The translations under genes and the position numbers were made by a program. The notes under the pieces were generated by a model that was not told the DNA's origin, made no database searches, and saw nothing but the letters and a program-made list of their open reading frames with translations. Of a stretch of 64,000 nt of DNA, positions 34,588 to 42,716 are shown one piece after another. Within the stretch, counting starts at the first letter, position 1. Each line of letters begins with the position of its first letter. The DNA comes from Subtercola boreus. Its GTDB lineage: Bacteria > Actinomycetota > Actinomycetes > Actinomycetales > Microbacteriaceae. The stretch lies in assembly GCF_003399625.1 (NCBI RefSeq), contig NZ_NBXA01000020.1:1-64000 (forward strand), read 5' to 3'.

Positions 34588-34607
34588 GCAGGGCTACCGT
34601 GGACGTC

Positions 34608-35300
34608 ATGGATGCTGCCAGGCCGATCGCCCTCGTCACCGGAGCCACGAGCGGCATCGGCCGCGCCGTCGCCCTGGAACTGGGTCGCACCCACCACGTT
34701 CTCGTGGGGGGTCGCGACCGCGACCGGCTGGATGAGCTCGTGGTGGCGCTTCCGTCGGCCGAGTCGTTCGTGGCCGATCTCGTGACGGGACCGCTGCCGC
34801 CGCTCCCCGCGACGCTCGACGTGCTCGTGCACTCTGCGGGCGTCGAAGACGGTTCGACGATCGAGCACACCGACCGTGCCACCTGGGAGGCGGTGTTCGC
34901 CGCGAACGTCTTCGCCGTCGCCGACCTCACCCGCCTGGCCCTGCCGGCGCTCCGGGCGGCCGAGGGCCTGGTCATCACGATCAACAGCGGTGCCGGTCTC
35001 GCCGCTGCTCCGGGAGGCGGAGTCTACGCCGCCTCGAAGTTCGCGCTCCGTGCGCTGACGGATGCGCTCCGCGAGGAGGAACGCCCGAACGGCGTGCGCG
35101 TCTCCAGCGTGCATCCGGGCCGCACCGACACCGCCATGCAGCGCCGGAAGGTCGAGCGCGAGGGCGACGACTACGACACCCGCCTGTACCTCGCTCCCGA
35201 GTCTGTCGCCGCCGCCGTGCGCACCGTCGTCGACCTGCCCCCGGGCGGCACCATCGAGACGCTCTCGATCCGCCCCACCCGCCGATCGCCCGTGCGGTAG
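34608..35300 (+). CDS. Short-chain dehydrogenase/reductase
   Basis: The 230-residue protein has LVTGATSGIGRAVALELG at the N-terminus, VHSAGVEDGS in place of the usual NNAG, SGAGLAAAPGG, and the catalytic YAASKFALRALTDALREEE (Y-x-x-x-K). SVHPGRTDTAM follows. TACCGT ends 7 nt before the ATG at 34608, which supports this start and a leaderless transcript. It follows the UbiB gene by 20 bp but seems to have its own promoter. Substrate unknown. Confidence 0.88.
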   Translation: MDAARPIALVTGATSGIGRAVALELGRTHHVLVGGRDRDRLDELVVALPSAESFVADLVTGPLPPLPATLDVLVHSAGVEDGSTIEHTDRATWEAVFAANVFAVADLTRLALPALRAAEGLVITINSGAGLAAAPGGGVYAASKFALRALTDALREEERPNGVRVSSVHPGRTDTAMQRRKVEREGDDYDTRLYLAPESVAAAVRTVVDLPPGGTIETLSIRPTRRSPVR

Positions 35301-35321
35301 GAGCGGCAGCGAGGGCGGCCC

Positions 35322-36875
35322 TCAGCGCGCCAGCAGGGTCGCCTTGATCTCGGCCTTCAGCACTTTGCCGACCTTCGACCGCGGCAGGTCCGCCCAGACC
35401 TCGAAGTGTTTCGGCGCCTTCACGCCGCCGAGATCGCCCCGCACGAAGATCCGCAGGGCGTCGAGGTCGACGGCGGCCGCGGCATCCACCTGCACCACCG
35501 CGTTGACGGCCTCGCCCCACTTCTCGTCGGGCAGGCCGATCACCGCGCAGTCCCGGATGCCCGGGAACTTCATGATCGCCTGTTCGACCTCGGCGGAGTA
35601 CACGTTGAAGCCGCCCGTGATGATTATGTCCTTCGCCCGATCGACGATGAACACGAAGCCGTCGGCATCGACGTACCCGAGGTCACCGGTGTGGTGCCAG
35701 CCGTGCCTCCCGGCGTCTGCCGTTGCGGCCGCGTCACCGTAGTAGCCGGCCATCACCAGCGAGCTCCGGATGACGATCTCGCCGCGATCGCCGGGCGCGA
35801 GGAGGGCTCCGTCGTCGTCCATCACCGCCACGGTGACCAGCGGTGCGGCGCGGCCGGCGGAGGACAGCCGTTCGGTCGCGAGGGATCCGTCGGGCCGGAA
35901 GTGCTCGGACGGCGACATCGTGGAGATCATCATGGGCGCCTCGGTCTGGCCGAAGAGCTGCGCCATGACCGGCCCGATCCGTGCAAGTGCCTCTGCGAGG
36001 CGCGCGGTCGACATGGGGGCGGCGCCGTACCAGAAGCACTGCAGCGAGGTGAGATCCCGGGTGTCGAGCGTCGGCTCGGCCAGCAGCATGTAGAGGAGCG
36101 TCGGTGGCAGGAAGGCGTGGGTGACTTCATGCTTCTCGACGAGGGCCGGGAATTCGTGAGTGTCGGGACGGCGCATGATCACGATCTCGCCGCCGCGCGC
36201 GAGGATGGGAAAACAGAGCACCCCGGCTGCGTGGGTGAGCGGCGCCAGGGCGAGGTAGACGGGGCGTCCTTCGAAGGGGTAGCTCATCAGCACGATCGAG
36301 GTCATGGTCTCGAGGTTGCGGGTGGTGAGCATGACCCCTTTGGGTCGCCCGGTGGTGCCGCCCGTGCCGACGATCATGGCGAGGTCGCCGACGGGGTCGC
36401 CGCGCACAGACTCTGCCGAGACGACACCGGGTCCGGTCATCCATTCGTCGAATGAGACGCCGGGCGAGACGTCGTCCGCCGACGGTCCGTCGATGCAGAC
36501 CACGGTGTGGATCTTCGGCAGGTCGGGCAGGATGGCAGCCACGAGATCGGTGTAGGCCGACTGGTAGACCAGCACGCTGCAGTCGAAGCGGTCGAGCAGT
36601 TCGCGGTCTTCGGAGGCCTCGCTCCGTGGGTTGATGGGGCTCCAGACCGCCCCGGCACGGGAGATGCCGAATACGGTCGCGAAGGCGATGGGGTCGTTCG
36701 ACGAGAGGATCGCCACGGTGTCGCCGGGTTGCACACCGCTGGCGCGGAGGGCCCCGGCGATCCGGATGCTCAAGGCCTGCACCTCGCGGTAGCTCAGCGT
36801 TTCACCGTCGGTGGTGAAGCAGGGGGCGTCCCCACCGAGGGACGCCCCCTTGTCCAGGTAGTCGCTGAGTCGCAC
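35322..36875 (-). CDS. Acyl-CoA synthetase (AMP-binding, class I adenylate-forming)
   Basis: The 517-residue enzyme has the P-loop-like IVGTGGTTGRPKGVMLT (residues about 167-183), the A5 motif LFGQTEAPM, GEIVIRSSLVMAGYYGD, the A7-A8 stretch HTGDLGYVDADGFVFIVDRAKDIIITGGFNVYSAEVE and a C-terminal catalytic Lys in PRSKVGKVLKAEI. It activates a carboxylic acid to its CoA thioester. It is 1 nt downstream of the saccharopine-dehydrogenase-like gene and in line with an SDR gene, so it forms a three-gene operon that starts at 38849. Confidence 0.92.
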   Translation of the reverse strand: MRLSDYLDKGASLGGDAPCFTTDGETLSYREVQALSIRIAGALRASGVQPGDTVAILSSNDPIAFATVFGISRAGAVWSPINPRSEASEDRELLDRFDCSVLVYQSAYTDLVAAILPDLPKIHTVVCIDGPSADDVSPGVSFDEWMTGPGVVSAESVRGDPVGDLAMIVGTGGTTGRPKGVMLTTRNLETMTSIVLMSYPFEGRPVYLALAPLTHAAGVLCFPILARGGEIVIMRRPDTHEFPALVEKHEVTHAFLPPTLLYMLLAEPTLDTRDLTSLQCFWYGAAPMSTARLAEALARIGPVMAQLFGQTEAPMMISTMSPSEHFRPDGSLATERLSSAGRAAPLVTVAVMDDDGALLAPGDRGEIVIRSSLVMAGYYGDAAATADAGRHGWHHTGDLGYVDADGFVFIVDRAKDIIITGGFNVYSAEVEQAIMKFPGIRDCAVIGLPDEKWGEAVNAVVQVDAAAAVDLDALRIFVRGDLGGVKAPKHFEVWADLPRSKVGKVLKAEIKATLLAR

Positions 36876-36876
36876 G

Positions 36877-38043
36877 TCAGTCGATCCGGGTGACCTGGGG
36901 CTTCAGCACCAGCCCGAAGCTCCGCAACTGGCCGAGGAGTGCCCGGTGACCGAACGCCTGGCAGGCCGAGGCGAATCCGACCCGGAGCGGCGCCTGCTGC
37001 AACAGCGAGTACGCGGAGTACGCCTGCAACAGCCCGGTCTGCTTGTAGTTCGAGTTGCCGTGGAGGACCACGTGAGCCCGGCCGAGGGGACCTGACGCCA
37101 TCACCGAGTCGACCGAGTTGTTGATGCGCGGATTCTCCCGCGGCGGCATCCCGGCCTGCACCGAACCGGCGATCTCGGCGAGCGCAGCCTCCTGGGCGGC
37201 CGGATCCAACGGCCGGATCTGCTCCTCGAACATCTTCGTCGTGGCGATCACGCCCTCCATCACGGCGCGTTCCATCACGCCGCCGGCGACCTTCACATTC
37301 GCGACCCGCGGATCCTGCTTGAACCAGACCGGATGCGACGTGCCTCCCCACGGCACGGCGAGCGCTGTCTGGTGCTGGCCGGGCACGTTCACTTCGAACG
37401 TGGTGGTCAGCGGCCACTGCACATATTCGTTCTGCTGAAGGTAGTAGTGGTTCGCCTTCAGAATGGTGAAGATCGTCTGCGTCGAGGCGTAGGTGGGGAA
37501 TCCACGCCAGAGCACGAGGATGTCGAGAGTGTCGAGTCCCGGCTCCTCGAGTGCGATGTTCGCCGCGATCTCGCCCGTGGTGTACATCTGGGCGATGCCG
37601 GGGGAGAGCAGCAGGCCCTTCTCGGCGTACGCGTCGCCCCAGGTCTCGGCACAGTGCATCACCCAGTCCTGCTCGCCGGTGGTGTCCATGTAGTGAGCGC
37701 CGGCAGCGAGGGCCGCTTCGACCACCTCGCTGCCGAACTTGATGAACGGGCCGGCCGTGTTGCAGACCACCTTCGCGCCCTCGAAGAGTTCGCTCAGTGC
37801 CTCGACCGTGTGCTCGACCTCGACCACCTCGTAGTCGACGGTGTCGATACCCGGAACCCTCTCGACGACTTCCCGCACCCGATCGGCATCCCGCCCGGCC
37901 GCGATGAATGGGATGTTGTACTCCCGGAGGTACTCCACGATGAGGCGGCCGGTGTAACCCGAGACGCCGTAGACGACGACGGGCTTCTTGCTGGTTGTCT
38001 TCGTGCTGGTTGTCTTCGTGCTGGTTGTCTTCGTGTCGCTCAT
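36877..38043 (-). CDS. Saccharopine dehydrogenase-like (enoyl reductase-type) protein
   Basis: The 388-residue protein has an N-terminal Rossmann fold (VVVYGVSGYTGRLIVEYLRE, then AAGRDADRV and NTAGPFIKFGSEVVEAALAAGAHYMDTTGEQDW). A longer C-terminal domain follows (YASTQTIFTILKANHYY). This is the saccharopine-dehydrogenase-like/trans-acting enoyl reductase family, which acts on lipid intermediates. The N-terminus is MSD then three T-K-T-T-S repeats from a 15-bp tandem triplication. It lies 2 nt after the SDR gene and 1 nt before the acyl-CoA synthetase gene in one operon. Confidence 0.85.
   Translation of the reverse strand: MSDTKTTSTKTTSTKTTSKKPVVVYGVSGYTGRLIVEYLREYNIPFIAAGRDADRVREVVERVPGIDTVDYEVVEVEHTVEALSELFEGAKVVCNTAGPFIKFGSEVVEAALAAGAHYMDTTGEQDWVMHCAETWGDAYAEKGLLLSPGIAQMYTTGEIAANIALEEPGLDTLDILVLWRGFPTYASTQTIFTILKANHYYLQQNEYVQWPLTTTFEVNVPGQHQTALAVPWGGTSHPVWFKQDPRVANVKVAGGVMERAVMEGVIATTKMFEEQIRPLDPAAQEAALAEIAGSVQAGMPPRENPRINNSVDSVMASGPLGRAHVVLHGNSNYKQTGLLQAYSAYSLLQQAPLRVGFASACQAFGHRALLGQLRSFGLVLKPQVTRID
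37990..38034. repeat. Three tandem 15-bp repeats at the start of the saccharopine-dehydrogenase-like gene
   Basis: GCTGGTTGTCTTCGT is present three times in perfect tandem. It encodes the T-K-T-T-S repeat at residues 4-18 of the protein, before the Rossmann fold. Confidence 0.95.
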
Positions 38044-38045
38044 GA

Positions 38046-38849
38046 TCAGGATCCCATTCCGCCATCGACGGCCAAGCCGGTTCCGGTGATGAACCCGGCT
38101 GCATCGGAGCTGAGGAAGACCACAGCGTTCGCCATGTCGGTCTGCTCGCCGAGATGGCCGAGCGGGGTGAGTCCGATCACGCCACCCACAGCCGTCTCCA
38201 CGTCGGGGAAGAGGCCGATCTCCACCACGTCGGTGGCGAGCTTCATGCCCATCGGGTTGCCGATCAGGCCCGGGTAGACGCAGTTCACCCGCACCCCGTA
38301 GCCGAGCGCACCCGACTCGGCGGCGGCGACGCGGGTGATCCGGTCGACGGCCGACTTGCTGCCCGAATAGCCCGAGAGTGCCGGGAACGCGATGAGCGCC
38401 GCGACCGAGGCGATGTTCACGACCGCTCCGCCCGCGCCGGCTGAGCCCCCGGGTTTCATCGCCCTGAAGGCGTTCTTGATGCCGAGCGAGGTGCCGATGA
38501 CATTCACGTCGAGCATTCTCCGGAGCGCAGCCGGGTCGAGGTCGACCAGAAGGCTCGTCACCTCGATGCCCGCATTGTTCACCACGATGTCGAGACCGCC
38601 GAGCGCCTCGATCACCTTCGGCATGGCCGCATCCCAGCTCTCCTCGTCGGTCACATCGAGATGCACGAACGTCGCGTTCGCGCCGCCCTGCCTGAGCTCT
38701 GCGGCTGTCGCTTCGCCGACTTCGGCATTGAGATCGCCGAGAACCACTGCGGCTCCGGCTTCTGTCAGCGCCTTCGCGATCGTTGCGCCGAGGTTCTGTG
38801 CGCCTCCGGTGACCAGTGCCTTGCGGCCGTGCAGGTCGAATTGACTCAT
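38046..38849 (-). CDS. Short-chain dehydrogenase/reductase
   Basis: The 267-residue protein has ALVTGGAQNLGATIAKAL at the N-terminus, VVNNAGIEVTS, NIASVAALIAFPALSGYSGSKSAVDRI (Y-x-x-x-K in YSGSK) and the ending ITGTGLAVDGGMGS, typical of classical SDRs that oxidise 3-hydroxy groups. AAGGAGGAG precedes the ATG at 38849. It leads the operon with the enoyl-reductase-like and acyl-CoA synthetase genes and is divergent from a TetR gene, its likely regulator. Confidence 0.92.
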   Translation of the reverse strand: MSQFDLHGRKALVTGGAQNLGATIAKALTEAGAAVVLGDLNAEVGEATAAELRQGGANATFVHLDVTDEESWDAAMPKVIEALGGLDIVVNNAGIEVTSLLVDLDPAALRRMLDVNVIGTSLGIKNAFRAMKPGGSAGAGGAVVNIASVAALIAFPALSGYSGSKSAVDRITRVAAAESGALGYGVRVNCVYPGLIGNPMGMKLATDVVEIGLFPDVETAVGGVIGLTPLGHLGEQTDMANAVVFLSSDAAGFITGTGLAVDGGMGS

Positions 38850-39068
38850 TCCGAACTCCTCCTTGAGTTGGATGACCGAACCGGCCAGAGCGTCTGTGCG
38901 GTGCCGGGTTTCGGTGCTTCCGCTCACCATAGGACCGCCTCTGGTCAGCTGTCCAGACTTCTCCAGACAACTGTCAGAGGAAAATTGGACAGGTGGTCGG
39001 ATAGTTTTCCGCAATCCCCCTCTCCGGCTTGCACACCGGGTTATAGTTGCCCGAGGAGAGGGGTGACC
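38850..39068. promoter_or_regulatory. Divergent regulatory gap between SDR operon and TetR gene
   Basis: CTGTCCA (38949-38955) is matched by TGGACAG (38985-38991), and TCCAGAC occurs twice at about 38952-38968. These are candidate TetR sites. TATAGT (39042-39047) with no clear -35 may be the -10 of the TetR gene, which has its own GAGGAGAGG ribosome site. Confidence 0.4.
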
Positions 39069-39728
39069 ATGGTTGCAAGCACACCGGAGACGGCAGCGGC
39101 GAGGCGCATCGAGCTCCGCCAGGTCGACAAGTTCGCCCTCCGCCGCACCGAACTCGCCGCCGCGGCCCTCGCCACCCTGTCGGAGTTCGGCTACGCCCGC
39201 ACCAGCCTCCGGGAGATCGCCCAGAAGTCGGGGTTCTCGCACGGGGTCTTCCACTACTACTTCCGCGACAAAGTCGACCTGATCACCTACTGCGTTCGCG
39301 AATACAAGGCGGCCTGCGTCGCGCACTACGACGAGATCGCCTCGAATGCGACATCCGCCGAGCAGGTGCGTTCGAGCTTCGCTGAGGCACTGGCCTCCTC
39401 GGCGCGCGATGACACCCCGATGCACCGGCTCTGGTACGACCTTCGCAACCAGAGTCTCTTCGACACCGACTTCCAGGCCGACGTGGCCGAAGTGGATGAC
39501 AGTCTCGAGCGGATGATCTGGCGGATCGTCACCGCGTACGCCGCATTCGCCGGGGCCGAGGTCGTGCTCACGCGGAGCGCCGTCTATGCGGTGTTCGACG
39601 GGCTCTTCCAACAGGCGCTGCTCGGCATCCACGCGGGCAACGACGCAGCCGTCGACTCCCTCCGCGAGGGCGTACGGCAGGTGCTGCCGCGACTGCTTCA
39701 GAACGTCGGCCGGGAGTCGACGGACTAA
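39069..39728 (+). CDS. TetR-family regulator
   Basis: The 219-residue protein has an N-terminal HTH (YARTSLREIAQKSGFSHGVFHYYFRDKVDLITYCV, residues about 43-77) and a helical ligand domain with DTPMHRLWYDLRNQSLFDTDFQADVAEVD. GAGGAGAGG precedes the ATG. It probably controls the divergent operon for an SDR, an enoyl-reductase-like protein and an acyl-CoA synthetase, as is common for lipid-degradation repressors (inference). Confidence 0.88.
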   Translation: MVASTPETAAARRIELRQVDKFALRRTELAAAALATLSEFGYARTSLREIAQKSGFSHGVFHYYFRDKVDLITYCVREYKAACVAHYDEIASNATSAEQVRSSFAEALASSARDDTPMHRLWYDLRNQSLFDTDFQADVAEVDDSLERMIWRIVTAYAAFAGAEVVLTRSAVYAVFDGLFQQALLGIHAGNDAAVDSLREGVRQVLPRLLQNVGRESTD

Positions 39729-39805
39729 TCGGGGAGGTTCGGGGCCCATCCCGAGCGTAGTGTTGGTGATGGCAGTGACTGTCACCGCCGGTCAGGAGTT
39801 CGCCC

Positions 39806-40963
39806 GTGTCATCCACTCTCACCTCCACGCTGCAGTCGGCCGGACCGCTGCTCTTCGCCTCCGATCCCGCGCCCGGCGGAGGTGCGGTGCTGTTCGCCGC
39901 AGATGTCACAAGGGCGCGTGTGGTCGCCTTCGAGTTGCCGGCTGAGACGGGTGATGTCGTTGCGGCGGACTCCGGGACGCCTGACTCCGGGACGCCGGAT
40001 GCCGCGGCCGCCGCCGTGCGTGTCGACCAGCTCGGTGCGAAGCTGGCCTCCCTGCTCGGGGTGACGCCGGACGACGTCGTGATCCGTGGCCTCGCCGTGC
40101 ATCCGGTCACGCATGCGGTGTACCTCTCGATCGCGCGGGGTCGCGGTGCGGATGCCGGCCCGGCAGTGGTTCGGGCGGGCGCCGACGGCGAACTCGACGT
40201 CGTCGATGTCGACGCGCTGCCCGCCACATCGTTCGACCTCGACGATGCTCCCGCGCCCGACGACGAGCGCCAGGACTTCTGGCTCGACGGAACAGACACC
40301 GGCTCGGCGCCCCGCGAGATCCAGGGGGTCACGCTCGACATCGCCCAGGTTCCGTCGTACCGGTCGAGCATCACCGACCTCGCGTGGATCGAGGGCAGCC
40401 TGTTCGTCGCCGGCCTCAGCAACGAGGAGTTCAGTTCACGGCTCCGGCAGCTCCCGTACCCCTTCGACGGGAGTGCCACCGAGACCTCTGTGGAGATCTT
40501 CCACGTCGACCACGGAAAGTACGAGACGCAGTCGCCGATCAGGGCGCTCACGCCGTTCGATGGGGGAGCGAGCATCCTCGCCACCTACACCTGCACCCCT
40601 GTCGTGCAGTTCGACGTGTCGCAGCTGAAGGGCGAAGGCCTCGTTCGTGGCCGAACGGTGGCCGAGCTCGGCCCGATGAACCAGCCCTTCAGCATCGTCT
40701 CGTACGACCGTGACGGAGAGGAGTTCCTGCTCGTGTCGAACACGCGGCATCCGCTCCTGAAGATTCCGGCATCGTCGATCGCCGGGCAGGCTGCGCTCGA
40801 TCTTCCGCTGTCGGAGGAGGGTTCGTCGATGGGCATTCCGCGGGAGAACCTCGACCACCCGGGGGTGACGTGGATGGCGAGCCTCGACCGCTCGAACGTC
40901 GTCGTTGTGCAGGAGGAGGCCGGCGACATCCACCTGCGGACGCTCGGGGCGGCCGAGCTCTGA
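39806..40963 (+). CDS. Uncharacterised protein, possible beta-propeller
   Basis: The 385-residue protein starts with GTG, preceded by AGGAG. It has alternating strand-rich segments with repeated hydrophobic-Asp/Gly patterns (VIRGLAVHPVTHAVYLSIARG, SITDLAWIEGSLFVAGLSNEEF, FSIVSYDRDGEEFLLVSNTRHPLLKI). This looks like a beta-propeller-like fold. A short D-S-G-T-P repeat lies near residue 56. No signal peptide is seen. No known family was recognised. The end overlaps a 15-bp tandem repeat that leads into the next gene, so the two are probably co-transcribed. Confidence 0.6.
   Translation: MSSTLTSTLQSAGPLLFASDPAPGGGAVLFAADVTRARVVAFELPAETGDVVAADSGTPDSGTPDAAAAAVRVDQLGAKLASLLGVTPDDVVIRGLAVHPVTHAVYLSIARGRGADAGPAVVRAGADGELDVVDVDALPATSFDLDDAPAPDDERQDFWLDGTDTGSAPREIQGVTLDIAQVPSYRSSITDLAWIEGSLFVAGLSNEEFSSRLRQLPYPFDGSATETSVEIFHVDHGKYETQSPIRALTPFDGGASILATYTCTPVVQFDVSQLKGEGLVRGRTVAELGPMNQPFSIVSYDRDGEEFLLVSNTRHPLLKIPASSIAGQAALDLPLSEEGSSMGIPRENLDHPGVTWMASLDRSNVVVVQEEAGDIHLRTLGAAEL
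39968..39997. repeat. Tandem 15-bp duplication within the uncharacterised gene
   Basis: GACTCCGGGACGCCT is followed by a near-identical copy, encoding D-S-G-T-P twice. Confidence 0.85.
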
Positions 40964-41020
40964 GCGGGTGGGCGCTGAGCGGGTGGGCACTGAGGGGGTG
41001 GGCGCTGAGGGGTGGTCACT
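40962..41020. repeat. Four tandem 15-bp repeats bridging two genes
   Basis: GAGCGGGTGGGCGCT-type units begin at 40962, 40977, 40992 and 41007 (the last one base shorter). The array starts in the TGA of the upstream gene and ends at the GTG start of the next gene, so the junction has been extended by slippage. Confidence 0.9.
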
Positions 41021-42127
41021 GAGTTGCCCGTCGCCGACGGTTCTCGGGTGAACGACCCGCTGGCGGTGTGGGAGGGTGGCGGCATCCGGGTCTCGGGGCA
41101 CGCGCTTCCCGAGGTGCTCGCCGTGGTTCCCGTCAGTGCGTTGGCCCTCGGTGGAGGGCTCCAGCCGATGGCCGGACGCTGGGTGCGGCACGGGGGAGCC
41201 GCGCTCTTCACGCCGCGGTTCCCTGTGGTCGCCGGCTCGGGTTACGCGGTCGTCGGGCGGGTGGATGCCCGGCAGCCGTGGATCGAGCTGGCCCGTCTCG
41301 ACAGACCCTCCGTTCGCCTCGAGCGGCGCACCGTCGTCGACCGGATCGACCCCGGCGGCAGTGAAGTGCCCGCCAACCTCCTGCGGTTCTCGGTCACCTT
41401 CTCCGATGCCATGGAGGAGGGATCGGCGGCGGGTCACCTGTCACTCCTCGACGCCGAGGGAGTGGAGCTGCCGGGCGCTCTGCTGGGCATGCCGCCTGAG
41501 CTCTGGGACAGGGAGCGCCGCCGTCTGACGGTGCTGCTCGAGCCCGGCCGCATCAAACGGGGCCTGCAGCCGAACGTGCAGGCCGGACCGCCGCTCGAGG
41601 AGGGTGACACCGTGACACTGGCGGTGGACGCGCGGCTCCGCGACGTGTCGGGGGCGAAGCTTCTGGCAGGCGTCCGTCGCACCTATCGCGTCGGCGCGCC
41701 GGTGCGGTCGCGGGTCGATCCTGCGCTCTGGGAGGTGCGCTGGCCTGCCTCCGCGGGCGACGCGCTCGTCGTGCGCTTCGACAGGCCGCTCGACCGTGCG
41801 CTCGTGCGACGGTGTCTCATCGTGGTGGATGAGGGCGGGCATCCGGTTCCGGGGGAGGCGGACCTCGATGCTGCCGCCACCTCCTGGACGTTCAGGCCGG
41901 CCTCCGGAGTCTGGGCTCCAGCTCTGTCGGCTCCTGCTCTGTCGGCTCCGGCCCTGTTGGCTTCAAGCCTGTCGGTCGACACCCGCCTGGAAGACCTGGC
42001 GGGCAACTCCGTCCGCCGTGTCTTCGACCGTGACCTGAGCCTCGAGGGAAGTGACGACAGCGTCGCTCCCGGCACGCTCATCCTCCGTTCCGACGGGTCG
42101 GTGAGAACTTCTTCTCCGGATGTGTGA
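41012..42127 (+). CDS. Uncharacterised protein with bacterial Ig-like/SbsA-type segments
   Basis: The 371-residue protein begins with GTG inside the 15-bp repeat array. It contains a pattern seen in Big_5/SbsA Ig-like domains: LRFSVTFSDAMEEGSAAGHLSLLD, then VKVRF-like ALVVRFDRPLDRALVRRCLIVVD and DTRLEDLAGNSVRRVFDRDLSL. An Ala-Pro-Ala-Leu-Ser tandem repeat lies near residue 302. No signal peptide is obvious, which is odd for such domains. It is paired with the beta-propeller-like gene upstream. Function unknown. Confidence 0.6.
   Translation: MVTELPVADGSRVNDPLAVWEGGGIRVSGHALPEVLAVVPVSALALGGGLQPMAGRWVRHGGAALFTPRFPVVAGSGYAVVGRVDARQPWIELARLDRPSVRLERRTVVDRIDPGGSEVPANLLRFSVTFSDAMEEGSAAGHLSLLDAEGVELPGALLGMPPELWDRERRRLTVLLEPGRIKRGLQPNVQAGPPLEEGDTVTLAVDARLRDVSGAKLLAGVRRTYRVGAPVRSRVDPALWEVRWPASAGDALVVRFDRPLDRALVRRCLIVVDEGGHPVPGEADLDAAATSWTFRPASGVWAPALSAPALSAPALLASSLSVDTRLEDLAGNSVRRVFDRDLSLEGSDDSVAPGTLILRSDGSVRTSSPDV
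41915..41959. repeat. Three tandem 15-bp repeats within the Ig-like gene
   Basis: GCTCCAGCTCTGTCG-type units begin at 41915, 41930 and 41945 and encode A-P-A-L-S/L three times. Confidence 0.9.
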
Positions 42128-42134
42128 CGATCGG

Positions 42135-42158
42135 CACTACAGCGACACTTCTGTAGTG
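42135..42158 (+). promoter_or_regulatory. Inverted repeat upstream of the ECF sigma gene
   Basis: CACTACAG (42135-42142) and CTGTAGTG (42151-42158) form a perfect 8-bp dyad with an 8-nt centre. It lies just after one gene's stop and 19 bp before the sigma factor start. It may be an operator or a hairpin terminator lacking a T-tract. Confidence 0.4.
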
Positions 42159-42176
42159 AGGTGAGGGGTGTGGGGG

Positions 42177-42716
42177 ATGCTCGATCGAGACATGACGGAC
42201 CGTGACCTCCTGGCGCGGCTCGCCCGGAGGGACGAGGCTGCAATGGGAATGGTCTTCGACCGGTACGCCGCATCGGTGACCCGGTATGCGTGGGCGCTCG
42301 CGGCGACCCCGTCCGACGCCGAGGAGATCGTGCAGGATACGTTCGTGACGGTCTGGCAGAAGGCGGCCGTGATCGAGCTCCCGGATGCCTCGCTCCTGCC
42401 CTGGCTGCTCGTGACCGCTCGCAACCACGCGTTGAACGCGCGGCGACGACACTTTCGGAACAGTGCGGATGAGCTCCCGGCTGAACTGGCGGCGGTCGAC
42501 TCCCCTGAAGAGGCCAGGGATCGTCTGGCCTGGGTGCGGGACGAGATCGACCGGCTGCAGCCCCTCGACCGGCGGGTCTGCGAGCTGTGCCTGATCGAAG
42601 GCTGGTCGTACGCGGATGCCGCGGAGCACCTCGGCGTGAGCGTCGGCGCTGTGCGACAACGGGTGGCCCGCGCCCGGGCCCGACTACGGAAGGCGGTGAC
42701 CGAGAATGAGAAATGA
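42177..42716 (+). CDS. ECF-type RNA polymerase sigma factor
   Basis: The 179-residue protein has region 2 (DEAAMGMVFDRYAASVTRYAWALAATPSDAEEIVQDTFVTVWQKA) and region 4 (LDRRVCELCLIEGWSYADAAEHLGVSVGAVRQRVARARARLRKAV) joined by a short linker, as in ECF sigma factors. GAGGGG lies 8 nt before the ATG at 42177; another Met five codons later is possible. It overlaps the next gene by 11 nt, so the product of that gene is a likely regulator of this sigma factor. Confidence 0.9.
   Translation: MLDRDMTDRDLLARLARRDEAAMGMVFDRYAASVTRYAWALAATPSDAEEIVQDTFVTVWQKAAVIELPDASLLPWLLVTARNHALNARRRHFRNSADELPAELAAVDSPEEARDRLAWVRDEIDRLQPLDRRVCELCLIEGWSYADAAEHLGVSVGAVRQRVARARARLRKAVTENEK

Noticed and set aside
40962-41020. 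GTG-rich mini-ORFs in the 15-bp repeat array
   Set aside because: Unlike the LacI leader, the copies do not form regular start-stop overlaps leading to the GTG at 41012.
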